From: an uncultured Bacilli bacterium
Lineage (GTDB): Bacteria > Bacillota_I > Bacilli_A > RF39 > UBA660
Assembly (NCBI GenBank): GCA_947629395.1
Contig: CANRDQ010000033.1
Span: 1 to 13,153, forward strand
DNA length: 13,153 nucleotides
Direction: 5' to 3'
Shown: one piece after another, positions 1-6,197 of the stretch
Position numbering within the stretch: position 1 is the stretch's first letter
How the letters are laid out: each line of letters starts with the position of its first letter
Notes under the pieces: model-generated
The model's input: only the letters and a program-made list of their open reading frames with translations
Databases searched by the model: none
Told to the model about the DNA's origin: nothing
Made by a program: the position numbers and the translations under genes

Positions 1-77
1 CAAGTGAAAATATTGCGTTTTCTCTTGCAAATCCAACAATTATATTAAAGTTGCATTTTACTATTTAACTAACTAAA

Positions 78-99
78 AAAGAAACTTTTCAGTTTCTTT
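78..99 (-). terminator. Rho-independent terminator of the sortase-substrate gene
   Basis: The inverted repeat AAAGAAAC / GTTTCTTT (8 bp stem, 6-base loop) starts six bases past the TAA stop of the minus-strand surface-protein gene. Read on the minus strand the stem runs into a T tract, as expected of an intrinsic terminator. Bases 1-77 to its left hold no convincing gene. Confidence 0.75.
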
Positions 100-104
100 C
101 TATC

Positions 105-812
105 TTAATTAAATCTTTTTTTAGCTACAAAAGCTAAACCACATCCACTTACAAACATTAATCCTAAAAGTGCATAAATGTTAATATCAGCAGTATTTGG
201 ATTTTCTTCAGCTTTTTCTGCAGGTTGAACAGCAGGTTTATCTACTGCATTTTTAGCAGCTTCTTTTTCAGGTCCATTAAATGCAGGTTCTTCACTATCT
301 TTTGCAGTGAAAACTACTTTAGCTGGATCAATAATTACTGTTACAGTTTGATCTTCTTGGCTATCTTCATTATAATCAAAGTAATATACTACTTTAATTG
401 GTTGACCACTATCATAAGCATTTTTTAGTTTTTCTAGAGTTATACTAGTATAATAATTACCATCAGGGTCAATAGCTTGATATTCTCCAGCATCAACTTT
501 AAATTTAGATTTAGCTTGTTCTGCAGTATTTGGTAAATCAATATGGAATCCTACCCAAGCAGCATCTATTGAAGCACCGTCAGTTTGAGATTTATCAACT
601 TCTTTTAAATTTAAAGCATTATAAGTAATAACTACATTTTTAGGATCACTAGCATTTACTACGTTTTCTACGTTACTAGTTCCAATTGAATCCTTTCCAG
701 AATATTCTTTAACAGAACCAACAGATGATCCATCATAATCCGCAAATACTGTAGGCATACCTACTACTCCTACGAATAAAGCAATCGCTAACATAAGAAC
801 TTTCTTTCTCAT
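105..812 (-). CDS. Secreted, sortase-anchored surface protein with NPNTA sorting signal
   Basis: Secreted 235-residue protein predicted to be covalently attached to the wall. Residues 1-24 are a classic signal peptide (basic MRKK, hydrophobic core, cleavage after VFA). Residues 25 to about 170 form an unrecognised, probably beta-rich domain, followed by an Ala/Glu/Pro-rich linker (about 171-203). The C-terminus has a complete sorting signal: NPNTA-D at 204-209, about 21 hydrophobic residues, and a basic tail KKRFN. NPNTA resembles the NPQTN class recognised by SrtB enzymes, and a class B sortase gene starts 172 bases away on the opposite strand, so it is very likely that enzyme's substrate. 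AAAGGAG lies 8 bases before the ATG. The promoter has a G7 tract in its spacer (see 836-863). The function of the exposed domain is unknown; adhesion or ligand binding would be guesses. An internal LPNTA at 93-97 is not followed by a membrane segment and is probably chance. Confidence 0.9.
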   Translation of the reverse strand: MRKKVLMLAIALFVGVVGMPTVFADYDGSSVGSVKEYSGKDSIGTSNVENVVNASDPKNVVITYNALNLKEVDKSQTDGASIDAAWVGFHIDLPNTAEQAKSKFKVDAGEYQAIDPDGNYYTSITLEKLKNAYDSGQPIKVVYYFDYNEDSQEDQTVTVIIDPAKVVFTAKDSEEPAFNGPEKEAAKNAVDKPAVQPAEKAEENPNTADINIYALLGLMFVSGCGLAFVAKKRFN

Positions 813-835
813 TTTCTATTCTCCTTTCTATAATA

Positions 836-863
836 AGGATAACATGGTACCCCCCCATGTCAA
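836..863 (-). promoter_or_regulatory. Promoter of the surface-protein gene with a G7 tract in the spacer
   Basis: On the minus strand a perfect -35 TTGACA (863-858) is followed by a 16-base spacer and a -10-like TATCCT (841-836). The spacer contains seven consecutive G (plus-strand C at 850-856). The predicted start of transcription is near 829, giving a leader of under 20 bases with AAAGGAG at its front. The region also contains an inverted repeat ACATGG (842-847) / CCATGT (855-860) with a 7-base loop. The homopolymer makes spacer length a candidate for slippage: one added G would give the optimal 17 bases. Confidence 0.65.
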
Positions 864-943
864 TATAAAGTTTTCCACATCTTACATTTCATGTCTACTT
901 TTATTCTATCTGTAAATTTATTCTTTTTACTCTATAATTAAAT

Positions 944-960
944 TTAATATGTGCTATAAT
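944..960 (+). promoter_or_regulatory. Extended -10 promoter of the sortase gene
   Basis: TGTGCTATAAT contains a perfect -10 TATAAT (955-960) and the extended TG-N element (952-954). No good -35 lies 16-18 bases upstream. The 17 bases TTAATATGTGCTATAAT recur with one change at 3195-3211, upstream of another plus-strand gene. The expected transcription start is around 967, followed by GAGGTGG and the ATG at 985. Confidence 0.7.
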
Positions 961-984
961 GAAAATATAGTTGAGGTGGTTACT

Positions 985-1848
985 ATGTCTAAAAATATAT
1001 ATAATCAAAAAGATTATCTACCAAGACATAAAAGAGTGAAAAAAATAATGCGCTTACGCTTTATTCCTTTTTTAATTTGTTCTTTTATTTTTATTGGTAT
1101 TATTATTTATTGCTCTTTAAAAATTTTTGATTGGTATTTAGATAATAAAGACATAGAAAAAATTAATGAAGAGATTAAAGATGATGTTCCAATTAGAGAA
1201 AATACCGATCAAGGAGAATACGTCAATCCTGATGCAGATAAAAATAGTGATTATTGGTATTATGTTAATATTCCTTTTTATGAAGTTGACTTTGATACTC
1301 TTTTAAAGAAAAATCCTGATACAGTAGCGTTCATTCACATGGAAAATACTAACATAAATTATCCTGTTGTCTATTCTGGAGACAATAAATTCTATTTAAC
1401 TCATGCTTTTGATAAGAGCTACAACGATGCTGGCTGGGTATTTATGGATTATCGTAATAATTTAGATAATTTAAGTGATAATACTGTAATTTATGGTCAT
1501 GGAAGACTTAACAAAACTGTCTTTGGATCTTTAAAAAATACCCTTACTAAAGAATGGCAAAGTCAAAAAGATAACTATATTATTTGGTTATCTACACCAA
1601 AAGTTAATATGATGTTTCAAATATTTTCTATTTATACTATTCCAAGTGAAAGTTATTATATAACTACTTCGTTCCCTAATGAAGATAATAAAGTTCAATG
1701 GTTAAATGTTATGAAATCTCGAAATCAAGCCCCTATCAATCCACCAGTTTCTATAGATGATCATATTCTTACTTTATCAACTTGTTTAAATAATAATGGT
1801 GGTCGAATCGTTGTACAAGCTAAATTAATTAAAAAACAAACAAGATAA
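985..1848 (+). CDS. srtB: Class B sortase
   Basis: Membrane-bound cysteine transpeptidase that cleaves a C-terminal sorting signal and links the protein to the cell wall. The product has 287 residues with a cytoplasmic basic N-terminus and one TM segment at about 26-46, so the catalytic domain lies outside. Class B motifs are in order: YPVVYSGDNKFYL, TVIYGHG with catalytic His172, TLSTC with Cys267, and GGR with Arg274 near the C-terminus. The Cys-Arg loop is shorter (6 residues between) than I recall for Staphylococcus SrtB. I chose the ATG at 985 because GAGGTGG (973-979) sits 5 bases before it; the in-frame ATG at 949 lies across the -10 box and cannot be on the mRNA. The divergent neighbour carries an NPNTA sorting signal and is the obvious substrate. 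No iron-uptake genes of the staphylococcal isd type are visible. Confidence 0.93.
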   Translation: MSKNIYNQKDYLPRHKRVKKIMRLRFIPFLICSFIFIGIIIYCSLKIFDWYLDNKDIEKINEEIKDDVPIRENTDQGEYVNPDADKNSDYWYYVNIPFYEVDFDTLLKKNPDTVAFIHMENTNINYPVVYSGDNKFYLTHAFDKSYNDAGWVFMDYRNNLDNLSDNTVIYGHGRLNKTVFGSLKNTLTKEWQSQKDNYIIWLSTPKVNMMFQIFSIYTIPSESYYITTSFPNEDNKVQWLNVMKSRNQAPINPPVSIDDHILTLSTCLNNNGGRIVVQAKLIKKQTR

Positions 1849-1877
1849 AAACTAATTCAAATTAATGAATTAGTTTT
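1848..1877. terminator. Shared bidirectional terminator between sortase and Nudix genes
   Basis: AAAACTAATTC / GAATTAGTTTT form a perfect 11 bp stem with an 8-base loop. It begins at the last base of the sortase stop codon and its right arm covers the stop codon of the convergent Nudix gene. T-rich sequence follows on the plus strand, and the stem itself ends in T on both strands, so it can serve both genes. Confidence 0.75.
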
Positions 1878-2295
1878 CTTTTATACATTTAGCTAAAGGT
1901 GATAACTCATCTATCTTTAAATTCTCAACATTATACCATTGTGCTCCTAATGAATCACGTCCATCAGAATCTTTTTTTATCTTATTAATATCTTCTACTT
2001 CAACATCAAAAATAATACCATAATGTGATAAATCTTCTTTAAATTCTTTACAACTCCATACTTCATAATGTGTAACTACTGTCTTTAATTTACAAGTTTT
2101 TACCTTCATTCCTGTTTCTTCTAAGAATTCTCTTTTTAATGCTTCCAAAGTGGTTTCTCCATACTCGATTCCCCCACCTGGTAAATCTAACTTACCTTTA
2201 TAAGCTCCTGTTGCTTTTTTTATTAAAAGGACTTCTCCTTTAGAATTATAAACAAATCCATAACATCCAACTCTTTTTGTCTTTACTATATCCAT
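1870..2295 (-). CDS. Nudix family hydrolase
   Basis: Soluble 141-residue pyrophosphohydrolase of the Nudix fold. The full Nudix box is visible: G41-x5-E47-x7-R55-E56-F-L-E59-E60-T-G62-M63, the residues that bind the catalytic Mg2+ and make the helix; LPGGG precedes it. The length is that of a single-domain Nudix enzyme of the MutT/ADP-ribose group, but the substrate cannot be read from sequence. The ATG (2293-2295) lies inside the 3' end of the upstream YcxB-like gene, overlapping it by 10 bases, with AGAGGAT as the ribosome site, so translation is probably coupled. The stop codon sits inside the terminator shared with the sortase gene. Confidence 0.9.
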   Translation of the reverse strand: MDIVKTKRVGCYGFVYNSKGEVLLIKKATGAYKGKLDLPGGGIEYGETTLEALKREFLEETGMKVKTCKLKTVVTHYEVWSCKEFKEDLSHYGIIFDVEVEDINKIKKDSDGRDSLGAQWYNVENLKIDELSPLAKCIKEN

Positions 2296-2819
2296 GATTT
2301 ATCCTCTATTATTAATATATCTTTTTTATATTTTTTTACTATTTTTAATAACTTTTCTTCTTGTTCTTTATCGAAATAAAAATATACAGGTGTATCTGTT
2401 AATATAGTTGCGGAATTTTTCTTTAAAACAATAGCTTCTATCTTATCCCAACTAAACATCATTTTAATTCCATAATAAGAACAATTAGTTATTCCTTCTT
2501 TATCAAATAAAATTTCTAACTGTGAAGATTTTCTTCGATAATGACACATATAATAAGTAGATATTAAAGAAACACTTAAAAATAAAAGTCCAAAGAAAAC
2601 AAATGATGCGGATAAGGCAAACTTATAATGATTATTCATAAATAAACATACTGCCCCTAAACAAAAGGATAACAAAATAATACAAAACATATAATCTGTA
2701 TATGTAAAAACATTAGCTTTTTTATTTTTAAGTACATACTTTTTATTCATGGCAACACCACGTGATTCATCAAAACATTTAAAATAACTTTTATTTGGAT
2801 CAAATGTAATCTTCATCAT
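2286..2819 (-). CDS. YcxB-like two-TM membrane protein
   Basis: Membrane protein of 177 residues of unknown function. There is a short N-terminal cytoplasmic part, two TM helices (about 43-61 and 67-92), then a basic stop (HYRRK) and a C-terminal domain with FDKEGI, SWDKIEAI and a YFYFDKE strand. That layout and pattern (ligand-like 'W-x-x-I' followed by beta strands) match the YcxB-like family, whose role is not established. The protein may start at either of two adjacent ATGs; the second (2816-2814) has the better 7-base distance from AGAGG. The gene has its own extended -10 promoter (2844-2854) and runs into the overlapping Nudix gene. It could be a PH-like domain protein of another family. 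Confidence 0.75.
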   Translation of the reverse strand: MMKITFDPNKSYFKCFDESRGVAMNKKYVLKNKKANVFTYTDYMFCIILLSFCLGAVCLFMNNHYKFALSASFVFFGLLFLSVSLISTYYMCHYRRKSSQLEILFDKEGITNCSYYGIKMMFSWDKIEAIVLKKNSATILTDTPVYFYFDKEQEEKLLKIVKKYKKDILIIEDKSWI

Positions 2820-2843
2820 AACACCTCTTTACTATTCACCATC

Positions 2844-2854
2844 ATTATAACACA
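2844..2854 (-). promoter_or_regulatory. Extended -10 promoter of the YcxB-like/Nudix unit
   Basis: Minus-strand TGTGTTATAAT has a perfect TATAAT (2849-2844) and extended TG. The upstream -35 zone consists of the T tract of the preceding gene's terminator, so terminator and promoter are fused. Confidence 0.65.
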
Positions 2855-2864
2855 CAAAAATAAA

Positions 2865-2891
2865 AAACTAAATGTAAAATACACTTAGTTT
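2865..2891 (-). terminator. Terminator of the XRE regulator gene
   Basis: AAACTAAATGT / ACACTTAGTTT form an 11 bp stem with one non-Watson-Crick position and a 5-base loop. On the minus strand it is followed by a long T-rich run. Its first arm overlaps the stop codon of the regulator gene at 2890. Confidence 0.75.
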
Positions 2892-3138
2892 AATCATCTT
2901 CAAAAAACTTACCCATTGGTACATTTAACACTACAGATATTTTATATAATCTCTTGATAGTAATTCCTTCTTTACCCTTTTGAGTTTCAAATCTTCTTAA
3001 ATAATCAGAAGACATAGAAATATCTACAGCCAATTGTTCCTGTGTAATCCCCGCTGCCATTCTATATTTTCGAACATTTTTCGCAACTGTTTCTAAAATA
3101 TCATCATCAAAATGAAATTCCCTTTTAAAAGTTGTCAT
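2890..3138 (-). CDS. Small XRE/Cro-CI-type HTH regulator
   Basis: Single-domain DNA-binding protein of 82 residues. Residues 14-79 carry an HTH_3 fold: a first helix ETVAKNVRKYRMAAG, then ITQEQLAVDISMS (helix 2, turn) and SSDYLRRFETQKG (recognition helix), and the typical ITIKRLYKISVVLNVP helices. There is no ligand or dimerisation domain, as in small phage-like or antitoxin-like repressors. The ATG at 3138 follows GGTGG at 5 bases spacing; an in-frame ATG five codons upstream (3153) has no ribosome site and is less likely. It is divergent from a 75-residue membrane protein, and a short palindrome (3186-3196) lies over that gene's promoter, making local repression plausible but unproven. No toxin partner is evident downstream, where a terminator follows. 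Confidence 0.88.
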   Translation of the reverse strand: MTTFKREFHFDDDILETVAKNVRKYRMAAGITQEQLAVDISMSSDYLRRFETQKGKEGITIKRLYKISVVLNVPMGKFFEDD

Positions 3139-3185
3139 TACTACCACCAACATTATTGTAATTTATTTATAATTTAATTTCTGTG

Positions 3186-3196
3186 AAGTATTACTT
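3186..3196. promoter_or_regulatory. Candidate operator palindrome AAGTA-T-TACTT
   Basis: A perfect 11-base palindrome (5-base arms, 1-base centre) in the divergent region between the XRE regulator and the small membrane protein. It sits just upstream of the plus-strand -10 box, in the -35/spacer zone, where a repressor would block that promoter. Short AT-rich palindromes also arise by chance. Confidence 0.3.
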
Positions 3197-3211
3197 AATA
3201 TGTGTTATAAT
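3195..3211 (+). promoter_or_regulatory. Extended -10 promoter of the small membrane protein
   Basis: TTAATATGTGTTATAAT contains a perfect TATAAT (3206-3211) with the extended TG. It matches 16 of 17 bases at the sortase promoter (944-960). The expected start is near 3218, then AAGGAGG before the ATG. Confidence 0.7.
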
Positions 3212-3234
3212 AAAAAACGTAAGGAGGAAGATTT

Positions 3235-3462
3235 ATGTATAATGACATAACATCAAAAGATATTTTTAAAGCAATTCTTATATCAATAAGCTTAATCATA
3301 CTATTTAGTGTTAATTTACTTATTGTAAACAACATTTGTAATGTTTTTAATATTGATAAAAATCTTTCTGTAGCGTTTATCCTACCTGGATTCAACATAA
3401 GCCTTACAATTATTTTTACTTTTATTGATTTACTTATTGGGTATAAGATGATTAAAAAATAA
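3235..3462 (+). CDS. Small two-TM membrane protein, hypothetical
   Basis: I do not recognise the family. The 75-residue product has two hydrophobic helices (about 12-35 and 48-71) separated by a short polar loop with NVFNIDKN, and ends in KMIKK. The gene is well supported despite its size: an extended -10 promoter, a near-perfect AAGGAGG 8 bases before the ATG, and a strong terminator starting at its stop. The reverse strand has an open frame over the same bases, but with no ribosome site or promoter. It is divergent from an XRE regulator that may control it. Confidence 0.75.
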   Translation: MYNDITSKDIFKAILISISLIILFSVNLLIVNNICNVFNIDKNLSVAFILPGFNISLTIIFTFIDLLIGYKMIKK

Positions 3463-3495
3463 TTTATTTATAATACAACAAATAAATTATTTTTT
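3454..3495 (+). terminator. Terminator of the small membrane protein gene
   Basis: AAAAAATAATTTATT (3454-3468) and AATAAATTATTTTTT (3481-3495) form a 15 bp AT-only stem with a 12-base loop, ending in a T run. It overlaps the TAA stop (3460-3462). Confidence 0.75.
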
Positions 3496-3537
3496 TATTT
3501 TGTTTACCGAAAGTAAATTCTTAAGCGAAAAATATCT

Positions 3538-3555
3538 AAAAAAGATATCTTTTTT
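3538..3555. promoter_or_regulatory. A6-GATATC-T6 palindrome upstream of the Ca2+ ATPase
   Basis: A perfect 18-base palindrome followed by two more T. It occupies the -35 zone of a TG-extended -10 (3557-3565). It can be read as an operator, or, with ATATCT at 3532-3537 pairing with AGATAT at 3543-3548, as a hairpin followed by T8, i.e. a second terminator that insulates the ATPase gene. The sequence does not decide between these. Confidence 0.45.
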
Positions 3556-3556
3556 T

Positions 3557-3565
3557 TGCGATAAT
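3557..3565 (+). promoter_or_regulatory. Putative extended -10 promoter of the Ca2+ ATPase gene
   Basis: TGCGATAAT: extended TG-N plus GATAAT (5 of 6 consensus). No -35 is visible because the spacing is taken by the palindrome. It would give a leader of about 30 bases ending in AGGTG, 5 bases before the ATG. Confidence 0.45.
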
Positions 3566-3602
3566 TCCCTTTCGTTGTCCATAAAATTTTCTAGGTGATT
3601 AA

Positions 3603-6197
3603 ATGATAGATAACACTAGAGGTCTTACGGATGTTGAAGTTAAAAAGAATAGAGAAAAGTTTGGTTCTAATGAATTAAAAAAAATGAAACAAAATAGTTT
3701 TTTTAATCTCTTCTTAGAGTCTTTAGGTGATCCTATTATCAGAATCTTACTAATTGCTTTAGGTATTAAAACTATCTTTTTAATTCATGACTTTGATTGG
3801 TATGAAACTGTTGGAATAGTTATTGCGATATTAATTGCCTCTCTTATTTCTTCTATCTCTGAATATGGTAGTGAAAAAGCTTTTAAAAAACTACAAGAAG
3901 ATGCTGAAGAGATACAATGTAAAGTTAAAAGAAATAATAAAGTTATACTTATTCCTATAGGAGAAATAGTTAAGAATGATATTCTAGTCTTAGAAACAGG
4001 AGATATGATTCCTGCTGACGGTATCTTAATAGAAGGAGAACTTACTGTTGATGAATCTTCTTTAAATGGTGAAACTCGTGAAATTCATAAAACGCCTACT
4101 AAAGATAATAAAGTTTATCGTGGTTCTACTGTTTACTCCAAAAGAGCTTTAGTTTTAACTACTGAAGTTGGTAATGAAACTGTTTATGGAAAAATGAATT
4201 TAGAATTACAAGAAAAAGCCCCTGACAGTCCCTTAAAAGAAAGACTTCGCAAATTAGCTTTAACTCTAAGTAAAATTGGCTATCTTGGAGCGATACTTGT
4301 CAGTATCTCCTATTTATTTTCAGAAATTGTTATTGATAATAGTTTTGACCTAACTAAAATTATTGAGACTATTACTGATTTCCATACAATGATAGGCTAT
4401 ATTTTATATGCCTTAACTTTATGTGTTACTATTATTGTAGTGGCAGTTCCTGAAGGTCTGCCTATGATGATTACTTTAGTATTATCTTCTAATATGAAAA
4501 GAATGCTTAAAAGTAATGTTCTAGTAAGAAAACTAGTAGGTATTGAAACTGCTGGTAATATTAATATTTTATTTACAGATAAAACTGGTACTTTAACTAA
4601 AGGTAAACTGGAAGTTATAGAAATAGTAACTGGTAATTTAAAGAAATATAATAATGAAGCTGAATTATTAAATGATAAGTCCTATCATCATATTGTTAGT
4701 AGAAATATTATTTATAATAATGAAAGTGTTTTTAATCAAGGTGAAATTGTTGGTGGAAATATCACAGATCGTGCCTTATTATCTTTCATTCATCATAGTG
4801 ATAAAAAGATTAAAGTTATAAGCTCTACCCCATTTGACAGTAAAAATAAATATTCCCTAACAACAATAGATGACGATAAAAGAATTACTCTTATCAAAGG
4901 CGCTGCAGAAAAAATCTTACCTTTCTGTAAACACTATTATAATGAATTTGGTAAAAAATGTTTTTTAACAGATAAAAGTAAAATTAATAATTATATTAAG
5001 AAAATATCTAGTTCTGGATGTAGAGTTTTAGTTTTAGCGGAAAAAGAATATGATTCAACTTTTGAATTTAGAAATTTAACTTTAACTGGCATCGTAACTA
5101 TAAAAGATGATTTAAGAAGTGAAACTATTGAAGGTATAAGACTAGTTCAAGAAGCTGGTATTCAAACAGTTATGCTTACTGGTGATAATATCGATACAGC
5201 CTACTCTATTGGTAAAGAAGCTGGTTTAATTAAGAGTAGTGATGACATCGTTATATCTTCCCAAGAACTTAATAATTTAAGTGAAGATGAACTTATTAAA
5301 ATTCTACCTAAATTAAGAATTGTGGCCAGAAGTTTACCTACAGATAAGACTAAACTTATAAAACTAGCTCGTAAATGTAATTTAGTTGTTGGTATGACCG
5401 GAGATGGTGTTAATGATGCTCCTTCTTTAAAGAATGCTGATGTTGGTTTTTCTATGGGAAGTGGTACAGAAGTTGCCAAAGCTGCTAGTGATATAGTTAT
5501 TTTAGATGATAATTTCTTATCTATTTCTAAAGCTATACTGTATGGTAGAACTATTTTTAAAAGTATTAGAAAATTTATTATTTGTCAGTTAACTATAAAT
5601 TTATGTGCTATAAGTCTTTCTTTTATTGGTCCTTTTATTGGTATTGATACTCCTGTTACTGTTATTCAAATGTTATGGATCAATATGGTTATGGATACTC
5701 TTACTGGTTTAGCTTTTTCTTTTGAACCTGCTTTACTAGAATACATGAAAGAAAAACCTAAAAATAAAGATGAATCTATTATTAACAATTATATGTTAGG
5801 ACAAATATTTTTTACAGGTTTATATAGTTCTATATTATGTATACTCTTTTTAAAACTACCTTTCTTCCATTCTATATATAGAAATGATTATCGCTACTTA
5901 ATGTCCGCTTTCTTTGGTTTATTTATTTTTATAAATATTTTTAATAGTTTTAATGCTAGAACTAATAGACTTAATATCTTTGCTAATATCTTAAAAAATA
6001 AAGTATTTTTGGCCATAGTAATCTTTATTGTCGTAGTCCAATTATTATTAATTTACTTTGGTGGTAATTTATTTAGAACTATTGGTCTTACTTTCAAAGA
6101 ATTACAATTTATGATTTTACTAGCTTCTACTGTTATACCTATTGATTTTATTCGCAAATTATTTTTAAGAAAAAAAGGTATTATGGGCGGTGTTTAA
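3603..6197 (+). CDS. PMCA-type (P2B) calcium-transporting P-type ATPase
   Basis: ATP-driven cation pump of 864 residues, full length for the family, probably exporting Ca2+. In order: cation-ATPase N domain; TM1-2; actuator loop with SLNGETRE (Glu157 replaces the usual TGES by NGET); TM4 with PEGLP (283-287, Glu284); phosphorylation motif DKTGTLTKG (Asp326); nucleotide-binding KGA (Lys432); TGDN; hinge GDGVNDAP (Asp601, Asn604, Asp605); TM5-10. TM6 reads WINMVMDTLTGLAFSFEP, with Asn694 and Asp698 at the positions of the SERCA site-II ligands; the MDT-L pattern matches plasma-membrane-type pumps, which carry one ion site. The start is supported by AGGTG 5 bases upstream. The 3' end overlaps the convergent DUF2238-like gene by 17 bases. 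Mn2+ transport cannot be excluded. Confidence 0.92.
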   Translation: MIDNTRGLTDVEVKKNREKFGSNELKKMKQNSFFNLFLESLGDPIIRILLIALGIKTIFLIHDFDWYETVGIVIAILIASLISSISEYGSEKAFKKLQEDAEEIQCKVKRNNKVILIPIGEIVKNDILVLETGDMIPADGILIEGELTVDESSLNGETREIHKTPTKDNKVYRGSTVYSKRALVLTTEVGNETVYGKMNLELQEKAPDSPLKERLRKLALTLSKIGYLGAILVSISYLFSEIVIDNSFDLTKIIETITDFHTMIGYILYALTLCVTIIVVAVPEGLPMMITLVLSSNMKRMLKSNVLVRKLVGIETAGNINILFTDKTGTLTKGKLEVIEIVTGNLKKYNNEAELLNDKSYHHIVSRNIIYNNESVFNQGEIVGGNITDRALLSFIHHSDKKIKVISSTPFDSKNKYSLTTIDDDKRITLIKGAAEKILPFCKHYYNEFGKKCFLTDKSKINNYIKKISSSGCRVLVLAEKEYDSTFEFRNLTLTGIVTIKDDLRSETIEGIRLVQEAGIQTVMLTGDNIDTAYSIGKEAGLIKSSDDIVISSQELNNLSEDELIKILPKLRIVARSLPTDKTKLIKLARKCNLVVGMTGDGVNDAPSLKNADVGFSMGSGTEVAKAASDIVILDDNFLSISKAILYGRTIFKSIRKFIICQLTINLCAISLSFIGPFIGIDTPVTVIQMLWINMVMDTLTGLAFSFEPALLEYMKEKPKNKDESIINNYMLGQIFFTGLYSSILCILFLKLPFFHSIYRNDYRYLMSAFFGLFIFINIFNSFNARTNRLNIFANILKNKVFLAIVIFIVVVQLLLIYFGGNLFRTIGLTFKELQFMILLASTVIPIDFIRKLFLRKKGIMGGV

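Noticed and set aside
3..68. Possible 3' end of a plus-strand gene (open frame ending TAA at 66-68)
   Set aside because: Only 21 codons are visible, other frames on both strands are also open over much of it, and there is no terminator of its own. Too short to support.
225..428. Plus-strand open frame inside the surface-protein gene
   Set aside because: Reverse-strand shadow of a well-supported gene; no ribosome site, low-complexity product.
522..536. Internal LPNTA motif in the surface protein (residues 93-97)
   Set aside because: Not followed by a hydrophobic segment and basic tail, so it is not a sorting signal.
949..984. Upstream ATG for the sortase
   Set aside because: It overlaps the TATAAT box at 955-960 and lacks a ribosome site; the ATG at 985 has GAGGTGG at good spacing.
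3139..3153. Upstream ATG of the XRE regulator
   Set aside because: No ribosome site precedes it, whereas GGTGG precedes the ATG at 3138.
3195..3398. Minus-strand open frame opposite the small membrane protein
   Set aside because: It covers the promoter of the plus-strand gene and has no ribosome site of its own.
5201..5479. Minus-strand open frame inside the ATPase gene
   Set aside because: Antisense shadow of the conserved GDGVND region.
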